A stretch of DNA of 5,710 nucleotides from JAIBAI01 sp044238875 (GTDB lineage Bacteria; Bacteroidota; Bacteroidia; M30B66), in assembly GCA_044238875.1 (NCBI GenBank), contig JBIICM010000163.1, positions 1 through 5,710 on the forward strand, read 5' to 3'. The position numbers and the translations under genes were made by a program. Position 1 is the stretch's first letter; each line of letters begins with the position of its first letter. Below are positions 5,456-5,710 of this stretch, in pieces. The notes under the pieces were generated by a model that was given only the letters and a program-made list of their open reading frames with translations, searched no databases and had not been told where the DNA came from.

Positions 5456-5710
5456 AAAGGGCTACTAACATTTTGTAAAAACAGGTCTTTTTGAACTTGA
5501 ATTGCCCGCTCAATTCCCGGGGCCAACGCACTTTTTCATTATCCTTTTTGTGTTTTTTCCATTTCACATTTTACAGGGAAGAAAAACATTATTCAAAATG
5601 CCAAAAGACAGGCCTAGGGTCACTCGCCCGGGCACCCGGTTGCGCCTTGGAGCGTCCCGATAGCTATCGGGACGGCGCAAACTGTCTGAATTCCGGAAAT
5701 AAACAACCTT
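5456..5710. other. Intergenic region without a convincing gene
   Basis: About 250 bases from the putative antitoxin promoter to the window edge. The part at 5460-5600 is AT-rich and shows no coding signal on either strand. The right end carries the palindromic repeat. A minus-strand frame is open from the edge to a stop at 5564-5566 (48 codons), but it reads through the palindrome and has no recognisable protein character. Confidence 0.5.
5640..5680. repeat. Palindromic repeat with 22-bp perfect core and outer arms
   Basis: The core CGTCCCGATAG (5653-5663) abuts its exact reverse complement (5664-5674). Outside it, TTGCGC (5640-5645) pairs with GCGCAA (5675-5680), with a 7-nt bulge on the left only (5646-5652). 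The core, built around CCCGATAGCTATCGGG, is from memory a very common intergenic palindrome in Bacteroidota. The element is preceded by a GC-rich stretch (about 5609-5640, including CCGGGCACCCGG, a 5-bp inverted repeat) in otherwise AT-rich DNA. No T run follows. Confidence 0.75.

Noticed and set aside
5564..5710. Minus-strand frame entering from the right edge (48 codons before the stop)
   Set aside because: It passes through the 5640-5680 palindrome, is Arg/Pro-rich in the repeat part and has no recognisable protein end; chance openness is likely.

Overview
The window looks like chromosomal DNA from a member of the Bacteroidota. The main evidence is the C-terminal gliding-motility/type IX secretion sorting domain (CHU_C, type B) on the first protein. 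Supporting signs are weak or absent Shine-Dalgarno sequences, A/T-rich start regions, sequences resembling the Bacteroidota TTTG / TAnnTTTG promoter, and a MetK carrying a 22-residue insert and tail near its C-terminus. I cannot name a genus.

Layout, left to right. (1) Positions 1-1649, plus strand: the 3' part of a large secreted multidomain protein with two SBBP-type beta-propeller repeats, a PKD domain, three further Ig/PKD-like domains and a type B T9SS sorting domain. (2) A 43-nt convergent gap. (3) A minus-strand cluster read right to left: metK (S-adenosylmethionine synthetase), a 180-aa protein of unknown function with a 'HPxYGxG' small-barrel motif, and an M42-family aminopeptidase. 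The last two overlap in a TGATG. (4) Positions 4570-4811: the metK upstream region, holding a set of ATGTTTA half-sites, a 12-bp direct repeat and a perfect 28-bp REP-like palindrome. (5) Positions 4812-5419, minus strand: an AT-rich VapBC-type toxin-antitoxin pair (PIN toxin, short antitoxin, 22-nt overlap). (6) Positions 5420-5710: no convincing gene, but a likely antitoxin promoter and a second palindromic element of a different sequence.

How the genes work together. metK, the 180-aa gene and the peptidase have operon-like spacing, but no biochemical link between them can be read from the sequence. The toxin-antitoxin pair lies between palindromic elements, is visibly richer in A/T than metK and the peptidase, and is bracketed by a 12-bp inverted match, so it may be a late arrival upstream of metK. 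I did not find a clearly new multi-gene system. The least explained items are the 180-aa protein, the shortened M42 enzyme, the histone-H1-like tail of MetK, and the repeat architecture around the toxin-antitoxin pair.
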